NCBI GenBank assembly: GCA_023101885.1
Contig: JALPQD010000293.1
Span: 1,097,861 to 1,161,860, forward strand
Length of the DNA: 64,000 nt
Reading direction: 5' to 3'
DNA from: Typhlomys cinereus
Lineage: Eukaryota; Chordata; Mammalia; Rodentia; Platacanthomyidae
Under the pieces are notes generated by a model. The model made no database searches. It was not told where the DNA came from and saw only the letters and a program-made list of their open reading frames with translations. The first letter of the stretch is position 1. The number at the start of each line of letters is the position of its first letter. The position numbers and the translations under genes were made by a program. This document shows positions 38,224-49,015 of the stretch, in pieces.

Positions 38224-39740
38224 TTCCAGCTAGCATGCTATGGTATTTCATATTTGAGAGCACTCAATTCTCAAAACTCTTCTCTTACCAACAGTAATAG
38301 AATATATCTAATTCAGGATGTTTCTTCAGAAACTTTCTAGATTTGCTTTAAGAGATCTTGAACTCAGTAAGTTTTGATCATGAACTCCTTGACTGGATTC
38401 AATCTCAGCTCTTAACCTGAACAGAGGAACGATCTCTCCAGGCCCTGGAGCCCTGCATGTGAGCATATTTGCAACGAGGAGACTAACTGCTGACCAGAAT
38501 GGAGCAAATTCTCTATTTTTCCAAGCCCTCCTGCTAGCATTTCCTTGTAATTCCCATAAACTTAAATGTGCAGGTACTTTGAAAGGACCCCTTTCAAATT
38601 TCATTCCAGCTTTGGTATTGTCTACATCCCTTGCCATATTCAATATCTTTTTTTATTTTTTTCTCTTCTTTTATTTCACTTTCTTGTTTTCTGATAGAAA
38701 TCTATTTTACTCCTCTTGCATATTTTATATTCAATTATTCTTGAAAATTTACTAAAAATAACAATTTATAAAACTGTGATCTTTTGCTTCACGTATACGC
38801 TCATTTAACAACAGCAGCAACAACACTCAGGTTTTCTGTAATTATCATTTAATCTTCTTTCATTCCTCGGATGACTTCTATTTTGGATCATAGACAACAT
38901 CTGTCTCTGAGAAGCAGAGATTGATAAACTACACAGACACTATGACTGTCTGGGAAAACGTCAAAGGCGCCTTTCTAAAATTCTCTGATCTGCAGGCCCC
39001 ATGCAGCTCTGAACAGGACACTTTCTGCATCTTAACATGTTCCAGCCTGAAACGGTCCTCTATCTTTTTAAATAGCTTGCCAACCAGCAGCCTGATCACA
39101 GCTATTTACTATGGCTTAAGTGCTACTGGCTGGCATTTTGCATTCTTTTATTGCTTTTGGTTTTTATCTACATAGAAAATTTGGTGATAACTAATATCCA
39201 GTTGATCTTTTCATTCTGGTAATAAAATGATAATAGGAAGATCGTATAAACCACCTCAGACATCCATCAAAGTACATTTTTCAATAACGTACTGCTCAGA
39301 TTTTTTCTTATCTCTTTCTAAGTCAAAAGCGAGGTTAAGTGCTTGCCCTCAGATTGCCTTTCTTTCCAGCACTTGGGCTCTGAACTGTAAAGGGAATGTG
39401 AACTTCAACCCTTGACATTTTGTCTACACTAATGTTTTCTGTAGTTTTGTTGTTGTGCATCTCAGATAAGTGGTGCTCTGTGAGAAGCCAAAAGGTACTT
39501 GGCGGGTCTGTCGGTGAAAAGAATGGCTTTCACCTCAGAGTGTTTTATTCTTGTATGGAAACAAGAGGAAAATAACGGGAGAAAACAGCCCTGAAAATGG
39601 AGAAGCAAACAGTGAATTGTAGCCAGGAAGACGAGGAGGCAGACAGAAGAGACAAACGCACACACAAAAAAAGAGTCAAACGTCACAAACAAAAAAAGCA
39701 AAAGGCAAAGCTGAGGTCAGAAATTTATTAAAATCTACCA

Positions 39741-39845
39741 CTGGCCGTGGAGCGGGCACCGTGAGTGAAGCTAAGCAAACATCGGGACCTGAATTTGGAG
39801 CCCCAGCACTTGCATAAAAAGTCGCACATGGTGTTGTGAAGAAAG
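39741..39845 (+). mobile_element. Diverged B4-like SINE head
   Basis: CTGGCCGTGGAGCGGGCACC, GGGACCTGAATTTGGAGCCC and CAGCACTTGCATAAAAAGTC resemble the tRNA-like head and following segment of B4. Old and partial. Confidence 0.4.
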
Positions 39846-42425
39846 AGATAGGATCCAGGGTACTTGCTAGCCAGCTAGACTAGTCAATTGCTGAGCTGCG
39901 TGATCAGTGAGAGGTAGGCCTCAAACGAAATGAAGGCAGTTACTTTTGTGACCATAAAAATTCCCTCATGCTTGATAGGTATTGGTCTAGCTTTCAAACT
40001 TTCAATTTATTTCAACTCTCAAAGATTCTAGCACTAACAGTTTTAAAGCTTACTTAGAAGAGAGAGAGAGAGAATGGGATGATTCCATCAAGTAATTGAT
40101 ATATCACTAGAAATGTCAAATTTTCAGGAAAAAAATTGAACATATTCTGGTTGATTTAACTACTGTCTAGAATCACTGGGCAGCTGGAAATTGCTCCTGT
40201 CATAGTAACTCTGTTTTTCAAGAAAATAGACTATGTGGTTTTGAAATAAAAAGAATGTAGAACAAGAGCAGTATCCACACAGACCCTACAATAGTACATT
40301 TTAGAGGACTGTCCAACGAACAGAAATTTCCTATGACAGTCTGCAGAGTTTTTTTTTTTAAACTTCAGTCATTTAATGCTGCCACAGGGCCAGAGACTAA
40401 CAAATACATTTTCATGCAAATTATTCAGCAATTAGTTTTTTAAAAAAAGGACTTTATCTCCTAGCATAATCTGTAAATATATTGTCCATGTCAGTATAGT
40501 TTTACAATACTTTTTTTGTCAAGTCCACAATTTTTATAACTCAAATATTGTCCTTATGTTAAACAAATATAACTATATAAACTTTCCCTATCTTTGCTTA
40601 AATGAATATGACTTTATAATCCTTCCTCATTTATCTTTATTAAAGTATCTTTAACTGTCCAGAAAGAAGACTATCTGCACTGAATGACTGATAGCATTGT
40701 TTTGGCAGCTTTAGTGTGAGATTATTAAGTCAGTTTTTCTATCCAGGAGACAGAAGAAGAAAGGATCATTTGAATATCTATTGCCATCTTGATGAGAAGA
40801 TAGCAGAGGACCATAGGTATTAGGACCCTTTGCTTGCCTTTCAGTCCATGAGTTTTCAAAACAGACCTGATTCTGAGTTGCAAATAATAAACCTATCTTA
40901 TACTGTCACTGGCTCAGGCACAACAACAAGGAAGACTGGTCTGGGACTGTGTGGGGCACTTCCTTTCGTCATCTTCTTAAAGATGAAAACACACGTGGCA
41001 CTGACAGGGTCACTATTCACACAGATGGCTCTTTTGCATCTACCTTGTGTCCACATTCAAGCAAGTGATTGGCTTTTAAATGAGGAGAGGCTTTCTTCTT
41101 TCACTGCAGGATGGCTGATACATTTACTCTAAACAGGAAGTTGATGAAAACAAGAGATCTTGCAAAGGCAGTCTTTGGAATTCAAATTTTATACTTTGTC
41201 AGGAAACCTAACAAACCACCAGTCCAAGGAAGGTTCTAGAGCTGCAGATAAACTAGTGGCATGGGAATAGCAGTGAAGCAATGTTTCTGCCATCTCTTAC
41301 GGTTTGGAAGGCTTGTGTACACACAGCCAGGTCTTCTCTCTGCACTCATATTTGAATATCATAGATTGGACAGAGAGATGCTATATGCAATTTTTTCTCC
41401 CTGTCAAGAATAGATGTTGAAAACTTGAAGAGGGGGAGGATGACTATAGAAACTATGACACATAACTAATTAACACAGAGAAATGTGTCTGGCAAGGTTT
41501 TCATTCAGATGAAACAATTTAGAGTTTATATTAGTTCTCAACATGTGAAAATCTTTTAGGCTAAAGTCTATATATTTCGTGTAATTTTCTTTAACATTTC
41601 ATGTTGATTTCAAAATACAGTTGATGGCATTTTATGGAATCATTTTTGAGATAGTGATATCATATAGCTGTGATTTCATAAATCTGCATTATTAACTAGT
41701 GTTTTAGACAAGCTTGTGAGTTGCTCTTTTACTAACATATGCATTAGACTGAAATAAAGATATTTCCAAATAACTTAATTATTTTGGGGTAGCAAATGCT
41801 TTCCATCTGGAAATCCCTGCTCATTCCATCACTGTGATTTAAGTGCCTGCTGTTTGGTAGGTAAATTTCTAACTTTTCACAAAGCCAAGTCTTCTTCAGG
41901 AAACTCGAATCACCCACTGCATGTGCCCACTGTTCCCCAAATCAAACAGAGTTAAAAAGGAATGGGACTGTTACCTGGTCATTGAATGTTCCTTCCACTG
42001 ACTGCTCACCAGATAAGGCATTCGCAGTCCTGTCCGAAGTATGCACTGAAATCTCACAATCACTGATTTAATTCAGGCATGAAAATCTAACATATACTTC
42101 TTAAAAAAGGGAAGAATTCACCAATCAGCAGAAATCTTTTGTCTTCAATGTTCATATTCTAGGAGATATTCAGAGGAAGAAGACCAGGGTCTCCCATCGG
42201 GCAAATAGGATGTGGATCTAACCACATTCATCTTGCTACAAATATATATTTTTAAAAATTCGTTAATCATAAAATCACATCTGATTTAGTTATTTCCATT
42301 AATTACTACAGTTTAAATTGTTCATCATAAATTTAAAAATACGTGCTTTATTGCATAGTTAACATACATAAAAAGAACACAAAATCTACAATTGTGTTAA
42401 CATACAAATTTGGCTTTGGAGAGTC

Positions 42426-42482
42426 ATGAGTTGTCATCGGCCTCCTAATGGACCATTGCACAGACAGACAATGACAACTCAT
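42426..42482. repeat. Inverted repeat with nested hairpin
   Basis: 12-bp perfect arms ATGAGTTGTCAT (42426-42437) and ATGACAACTCAT (42471-42482) flank a 33-nt loop. The loop itself contains AATGG-A-CCATT. Confidence 0.85.
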
Positions 42483-43234
42483 AGGCCTGCAAAATATATA
42501 ATTGTTGTACATTAGACCTGCAAATGTATAATTCTTTTCAAAAATAATGAATAGGGATGGTGAACCCTTAAAAGCTCCATTTTTTTTCTGAGAACCTTGG
42601 AATCATTCCTAGAACTTTGGAAGATCCTTTTCAGGAACTATTCTTTTTGAGATAATTTTTGAATGCTGAGCATGATTGGATACAGTTTATAATTATTTTT
42701 CTTACTGGATGACTCATTTACCTGCTTATTGCTATGACTGGACAGACTCACCTTTATGTGACTTTAAAAAAACATTAAGATCCATGAGGACAAAGATGAG
42801 CTGTATATATGCAAATCTGAGCATTTGACAGAGCAGGCATTTTATTAGAAAAATTGTCTTGCTTGGGCAATTTTGAGAATAGAATTTTGCTCCTGAGAGA
42901 ATGAGTTGTTGCCATGGGAAAAAATGCAGCCAAACACTTGAGGAAGAGGCTCCGTCAGCTCTCGTTCAACGTTCTTCCTGGGACAAACAGCAGAGTTTGG
43001 CTATGACAATGAGAGATCAGACTTTTACCAGAACCATTTTATTCAAGAGCTAAGGTTTTAGGGTTATTGGGAGAGTTTTCATTATGTGGTCAGCAAAACC
43101 TGGAAAAGAAAAGTCTGAACATGAACATAAATAATGAAAATAAGTGTACTTATCAGAGAGTGTTCAACTCAAAATAAAATCACAGTTTTTATATCCTTTT
43201 AGATCTCCAGTCCAAATTCCAATAAAACTCAGTC

Positions 43235-43267
43235 CATGCATCTTTCTGACTAATCATTTGGCATGCA
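43235..43267 (-). promoter_or_regulatory. Paired candidate Rbfox (UGCAUG) sites downstream of SS3 microexon
   Basis: CATGCA on the plus strand at 43235-43240 and 43262-43267 gives two UGCAUG motifs within 33 nt, about 590-620 nt after the microexon donor. Downstream intronic pairs are typical of Rbfox-enhanced neuronal exons. Function is inferred. Confidence 0.35.
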
Positions 43268-43767
43268 TATTAACAGATCTGAATGGTTGTAGTTACTTTG
43301 GTAGATATATGATTAGGATGTAAAAATTCATCATGTAAATTTTCTTAATGATAAAGGTCAGAATCGTTATTTCAATAATTTCTAGGAACACGTGACTTGG
43401 ATAAATATATTTTACCATAAAAAACCTTGGCTAAGTTTAGAAAATTAATTACTTTTCAAAATTAGAGAAGTTCAATATTTATACTGTATATTTGGATTAA
43501 GAGATGGAAACAAAAAGAAATAACTATAGAGTGTTCTCTTAATGAATTATGAACAGGATCTGAGCAAATGCAAATACATTATCTGAAGGTCTACATGAAT
43601 ACTCGTACTTTCTGTTATAAAATGATTGCCACTGCCTTTCCCATATAGAAATATGAATTTTAGTGAGGAGCACTTCAACTGTGCAAATTTAGAAATGAAT
43701 TTTTACAACCCAGATGATGGACTGGTATATTTCAAAAGTGAGATCATGAGGTTTTTTTAATGCATTT

Positions 43768-43792
43768 CTCTTTCTCTCTCTCTCTTTCTTTT
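43768..43792. repeat. (TC)n stretch downstream of SS3 microexon
   Basis: Short TC-rich run. In the transcript it is GA-rich, about 60-90 nt after the microexon donor. Confidence 0.8.
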
Positions 43793-43854
43793 GCTTGACT
43801 AGCTTACATTGTGATGGAGCAATAACATTTTAAAAATTTTGAATAGGCACTTAC

Positions 43855-43881
43855 TGGAATTACAGTTAATCCTGATACAAT
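43855..43881 (-). CDS. Nrxn1: Nrxn1 27-nt alternative microexon (splice site 3, LNS4)
   Basis: A 27-nt exon too short for ordinary ORF calling. On the minus strand it sits between acceptor cttccccatctag and the strong donor GTAAGTGCC. Joined in frame after the G of the 204-nt exon and before GC of the 123-nt exon, it reads D-C-I-R-I-N-C-N-S-S. That is the known neurexin-1 SS3 insert. Both borders are phase 1, so inclusion adds nine residues and turns the junction Gly into Asp without a frameshift. The insert carries two cysteines and completes an N-S-S glycosylation sequon across the downstream junction. It lies in order and orientation between the exons it should connect. Exon, acceptor and donor are directly visible; alternative use follows from knowledge of the gene. 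UGCAUG motifs lie on both sides of it. Confidence 0.95.
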
Positions 43882-46380
43882 CTAGATGGGGAAGAATAGA
43901 TGAAAAATGAATATTTATCCTTCAAGGTAATAGCTGCAGACATCCAATAAAATCACAGTCCACCCTTCCGGGGACAGACACATGCAAATATGGCCACTCT
44001 GTATTATTATGTAATTCTAGAACCCATATTTATTTTATAGAACTGTAACATTGGCAAAAAAAGTGAGAATGTTTTAAAAATGGCCAGTTCAAACAGAGCT
44101 ACATGGTGACAAATCTAAGTGAAATAAAGAGTAGTTAACTGTCAAAGATGCGTGACTAGACTGGCTGCAACTTTCTCCCCATCTGTGAAAGAACATATTA
44201 TTTTCAGCAAAATTAAAAAGTGCTCCGTCACAATGGGGGACAGTGCAAACTCAGCTAGACTCAGACATCTTGGACCTCCAAAATCTAATATCCCACAAAG
44301 GCCAACAGCACTCTTGAGAACTACAGTGGACAAATAGAAAAAAAATTATATAAGTTTTACTTCACCTAAATGGACTTTTTTGGTTATATTTTTGTTTGCA
44401 TTTTATTTTCCTGGGCAGAAAAATGTTTAGAGCCAAATACTGGTGCTCATTTTTCATATTTTGTATTAATTAAAGGGAGAAAGAAACAACTGTATGCATG
44501 TTAAGATATTCCAGTGGCTCTAGATTTATCATTCTTCAGAGCACACAGGTCTACATGTCTCTCAGGAGCTGCCTGATGTCCTCTCTGTGGATTAATTGCT
44601 GTGGGTAACACTACTAGCACTGCTAACACAACTTAGATTTTCCCTCTGGTATACTCGTTACAAATAAAAGTAGATATTGCAAAAAACCAGAAAATCTAGG
44701 TGGATAACAATGATTGTGATTATTAGAGTGGTTATTTCTTAAAGGACTATGCGGGATGGTTTGTGTTCATTTTCATGGGACAGAAACATACATTCTTTGG
44801 TTTTTGCTTTAATTTTTAATGCCTTTGGGGAACATGGAAAACATAAACCTAGATTCTGTTTCCATATAGCTGAGTTTGTCATGTGTCGTCAACCGCATCA
44901 GAAAAGTGGTTACAAACAGCCAAGGACCAGGCATCTACACAACTCCTTCTACAGAATGCTTTGCTGTTGAAAAATTCCCACAATGGTTTTCATTTAGGCT
45001 AGCAAGTGGCTAGCCACTGAGATTGACATCCTTGTAGTTATCTGTCATTAACACTAGAGGGAACTCTAACAGAACAGTAAACAATGGTGTTTGTTAATTT
45101 TTTTCAAACCAGACTTTACTATTTAATCTCACTACTGTTAACTGAATGCAATTATATGTACTAAACTACGGCAGTGTTCACTTTATACTTTGAGAACTAC
45201 CATTCCACCCAGTGCAATTTGAAAATGTTTGGTAGGATTGACAGAAATATTTCAGATCATCACATTTTAATACTTTTCAAAAATAGTTCTACATGGTTTT
45301 GAACTTTATTTTCCTTCCTTTGTTTGTTCATTTGTGTGTATGTATGTTTAACACTTTTCATGAAATACAGTAAAACCTCATTCCTTTTTGCTCCTCTTTT
45401 TTGGAGTTAATATTGAAATTTATTGAACACATAACTAAATCTTAGATTTTGAAAGGACAATTTCAATTGGAAAACTCATTTCAGCTACTTCAGTACAACT
45501 TGATAGAAGAATTTGTAGGCAACATTGCACTCTGTAAAGACCACCCTTATCATTCATTGAGATCAGCCTAGCAAGCCCTATGCGTCACAGCATTTTCCAG
45601 GTTGTGTTAATTTATGGGTCTGAGCTTAATTGAAAAAACAGCCAAAAAAAAAAAAAGCTGTAATTCTTAAAAAATCGGCAATTCAAGCATTCTCCTAATC
45701 GTCCTGGTTCCCCCGTGATTCATCCATAGTGAGGTTTTACTGTAGCACCTCTTGGCTGGTAGTACTTGTAAGCAGGAAAGCATTATCTTTCTGTAGAGGA
45801 GCCGGTGTTCCTACTGTTCTCAAGGCTGTTTGCTGACGGCCGCAGACTTTGGGCATTGAAGGCTTGTGGATTGCTGACTGACAGCGAAATATCCCACATG
45901 TATGTCCAAACAGAAATGATGGAGGACCACAGAGGTGATTAGTTAAAGGAGAAGCCCAAAGAGGAAGTGGAAATACTGGACTACCCAAGGAAGCACAATA
46001 GATATTTTGCATGGTTGATATCTAAGGGTAGACATATTTCATTGATCTGTAAGGATATCTATCGCCTATCAGGAACTCAGTAAAGATAATATGAAAAGTT
46101 CCATTGAGGCATATCAGAGCCAGTCTTGTAATTTATCATCTCACTCTTGGGGCTTCCCTCTTAAGAACCTTCATGGCAAGAATCACGAAACAGCAAGTTG
46201 TGTTAAACATATGAAAATAAAGATGCCCCCTCCCGCAACCTGAATTAATTTAAATGATGGGAATAAAACCATTAAGTGTTTTATCTTTCCATAGCAAACA
46301 GGCTACTTGATAAATGTTTGCAAGCAAAACTGAACAAAAAGTGAAAAGTGTTAGTTCAACTGTGGAAGGCAAGTTGTTAC
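43882..46380 (-). other. Nrxn1: Nrxn1 intron upstream of the SS3 microexon
   Basis: A 2499-bp intron, donor GTAACA and acceptor cccatctag. No repeat is recognised apart from a short poly(A)/(T) run near 45641-45655. A UGCAUG motif (minus strand, 43981-43986) lies 99 nt upstream of the microexon. The low repeat load around the microexon fits selective pressure on its flanks, but that is inference. Confidence 0.88.
43981..43986 (-). promoter_or_regulatory. Candidate Rbfox (UGCAUG) site upstream of SS3 microexon
   Basis: The plus strand reads CATGCA, so the transcript has UGCAUG 99 nt before the microexon. Upstream UGCAUG commonly represses inclusion in Rbfox-regulated exons. Binding here is inference; a 6-mer occurs often by chance. 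Confidence 0.35.
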
Positions 46381-46584
46381 CTAGGTTGACCGTGAGTTTC
46401 ACGCGCCCTGCATCTAGCTCCAGGCGGAGGGTGTCTGCAGAGTCTCTGGAAGTGGTCGCCATCAGAATGCCGTAGGCACGCTGGGACCTGAACCTCAGGG
46501 ACACGTCCTCAGCCTCTGTGTGCATCACCACTGGGAGCTGGATTTTCATGAACATACTTCCGTCATAGCTCAGCACCGTTGCTT
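46381..46584 (-). CDS. Nrxn1: Nrxn1 internal coding exon: first part of LNS4, up to splice site 3
   Basis: This 204-nt exon encodes the start of the fourth LNS domain of alpha-neurexin-1, from [17 protein letters not shown] to [10 protein letters not shown]. Borders read from the sequence are acceptor ttctgtag|AAGCAACGG and donor CAACCTAG|GTAACA, both phase 1. The final G pairs either with AT of the 27-nt microexon (giving Asp) or with GC of the 123-nt exon (giving Gly). This exon is therefore the upstream partner of alternative splice site 3. It has 67 whole codons plus the two split ones and matches remembered human NRXN1 without any visible substitution. A long GA-rich tract (in transcript sense) begins about 130 nt upstream of the acceptor. 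Confidence 0.97.
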
Positions 46585-46711
46585 CTACAGAAGGAAAATT
46601 AACACAGTTGGTGAGTTTCATGCACTTGTGCTTGGAAAAGGCAATCTACTAAAGGGTTTTGGATGGAACACAGGACTACAGTGTTAGCTCATCAGCTTCA
46701 GAAATGACTCA

Positions 46712-46760
46712 CTTTTCTCTTTTCTTTTCTTTCTTTCTTTCTTTTTTCTTTCTTTCTTTT

Positions 46761-46802
<42 letters not shown>

Positions 46803-47035
46803 CTCTTTCCCTCCCTCCCTTCCTTCTCTCCCTTCCCTCCCTTACTCCCTCCCTCCCTCCTTTCCTCCCTCTCTCTTTCTTTCTTTTACTTTCTTCTCTC
46901 TCTCTCCTTTTTTCCCTCTTTCCTTTCCTTGTTTCTTTCCTTCCCTCTCTCCCTCTTCTCCTCCCCCTCTGTCCCGTCATCTTTCTTCCTCCTTCCCTCC
47001 CTCCCTCCTTCTTTTCCTCCCTTCCTTCCTTTTCA
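46712..47035. repeat. Polypyrimidine/polypurine tract, (TTTC)n and (TTCC)n
   Basis: About 320 bp almost free of A and G on the plus strand, with long perfect TTTC and CCCT blocks. In the transcript it is GA-rich and lies about 130 nt upstream of the 204-nt exon acceptor. The open frames across it are low-complexity artefacts. Confidence 0.95.
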
Positions 47036-48224
47036 CGCCTGCTTTATCTCTTGAAAGGGAAAGCCTAGGAAACCACTTTGCGAAGCATGTGATGCAGCTC
47101 AGCAGCAACAATGTCAGCCTCTTTTTTTGTTGTTCCTTTAGGGTTTCTATGTACATCATTCGCTGCTCAAGGTTATGTGCTCTATATGCACATTTCCCCT
47201 CAGGATCTCGGATCATGTTTATTTGGACAGCTGTGTCTATACCTGACTGAGAAGTCCTGCATCTCTGCAGCACATGCATATAGACCCTGATGCCCTGACT
47301 GGTCTGTAAAACTGGTCATCTTGCCTCAGCTTTGACTGATTCTTCATCTGCATTATATACAGAGTGTCACTAGAATATCTCTACGGCTAGCTCTGTTTGG
47401 AATCCATGGTGCCAATTGATTATTATTAACTGTTTTTCAATAATATATACCCTAAAGTGTAAATGTCACTCCAATATAGAAACTGGGCTCTTTTTCAACA
47501 TATTCTAAAAAAGAAAATAAAAATTGGTGCTGTACCACTAAACAACAAGCAATGTTTCTTTTTTGCTGCTATGTTTAAGGAGGTAAGTTTAAAAATGACT
47601 TTAACCATAGTCTCACTTTAAAGTTCCTTTACAAGTAAGGGCAAATTTAAAACAGTATCCAGTAGACCAACTTTAGTTTCCAAAAATATCAAATTGTTAC
47701 CAAAATGTCAGCAACTTTGTCCCCAAAAAGGATGGGTAAGGTTGAACGTCTTTCACGTGCATGCATCACAAAGCAAGGTAGATGTTCTTAATTGTGAAAT
47801 CATCTGATGCTATATTAAATACACAAAAAAGTGGGTAGCAAAAACTTTTGATGACAAATCTCTTTAAGTAATAGCACTCCTTGATGTTAAACACTGAATA
47901 ATATAGAACATTACAGAACAAATATGAGTCATTTTGATTCTTATTTCTTCTGCTAGCTCAAAATGCCATTTAATAAAACAAAAATTACCTGAAATTAAAA
48001 TGAACTAACAAAGCGTCATTATCTTTCCTATTTACATTGCCCAGAAATTAATTTTACGGATGAAACTGTGCTCCCTATTAAGACTATCTTGGTGTTGTGG
48101 ATTTGTGCGTATATCTCTTTGAAAGCCAGAAAAGTAAAGTCCTCCTTCTTACAGACTTTCATCAGCATTTGATGTCATTCTAAGACTGAATGTGAAACCA
48201 GAATCAGGGATTGCAACATCTGCT

Positions 48225-49015
48225 CCCTGTCTCCCACTGGCCGGTTGGCCTAAGGAATCCCCAACACTCACAGTCTGACTTTCAGTCTCTGTCATTCTAG
48301 ACTTCTCCATTCACTACCTACTTGATATCGCCAGTCAGAATATGATAGGCATCTTTCTCTCCCTTCACTCTCCCCAAAACAAACAAATTGGAAACAATCT
48401 CCTTCTTTGGTCCCATCCATTTCTATAAGTGATTGATCTTATTGCCCAGAACCAGCCTTTCGAATTTCTCCCTTACCTTCTCTTCCATGTCCACTTGATT
48501 TGCAAGGCTGAGAGACTTAATGTTATAATTCCAATCTTTTACCTTGGCTTGTTATTACCATTGTAGTTAATCTGACTGAGTCTCTGATTATATCATACCT
48601 GGGCAGCTAAAGTGCTTCAGTGCTGTCTCTATTCCTCTCTTACACAGCAGCCAAGTTAAGGAGAAGGAAATGCTGTCCCTTCTTGATTGCTTAAACCAAA
48701 ACTTATCCGGGAGTTTTTGCTGCAATTAGAATGCAGACTGCACATCTTTTCTTTTTTGTTTATTTTCTTTAAGCCTGTACCTGCTCTGCATGACCTGGCC
48801 CCACATATCTTCATGGCCCCAGCATCTAGCTTCATTTGGCCTCTTCTACCTGCTCCAATTTCATGCTACCATTAAAATGCTTGCTTGCACAAGGGAATTT
48901 CTCTGTGTTGAAATGTCTCATTCAACATCTTTAAATGGGCTGGTTCTTCCGGACTGATTTCTGGTCAGATGTTACTCCAAAGAGGACTGTTCCTGCCTTT
49001 GATTGCTCCATATCT
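48225..49015 (+). mobile_element. L2-like LINE fragment
   Basis: CTGCTCTGCATGACCTGGCC, GGCCTCTTCTACCTGCTCCA and TCAGATGTTACTCCAAAGAG, with GACTGTTCCTGCCTTTGATT, recall the diverged 3' coding part of L2. Frame is lost. Confidence 0.55.

Larger units (their letters stand above)
21739..43854 (-). other. Nrxn1: Nrxn1 22-kb intron downstream of the SS3 microexon
   Basis: A 22,116-bp intron, donor GTAAGT and acceptor attctacag. It contains old repeats: MIR-like 23980-24130, MLT1-like LTR 24866-25204, B3-like 26680-26890, hAT-like 29480-29640, MIR-like 31210-31370, URR1-like 33268-33708, B4-like 35285-35550, a B1 fragment 35831-35873 and a B4 fragment 39741-39845. It also has many microsatellites and a pair of related unknown repeats (22735-22900, 28283-28420). 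Stretches 36000-39400 and 39850-43230 are AT-rich, with only a short purine run (38100-38160), an (AAAT)n run and an inverted repeat at 42426-42482. Confidence 0.88.

Noticed and set aside
38330..38470. Possible SINE head in reverse orientation near GATCATGAACTCCTTGACTG
   Set aside because: Too few matching blocks to assign to any family.
46659..47054. 131-codon frame rich in Phe/Ser/Pro and its antisense Lys/Glu/Arg frame
   Set aside because: Translation of the pyrimidine/purine tract on each strand.
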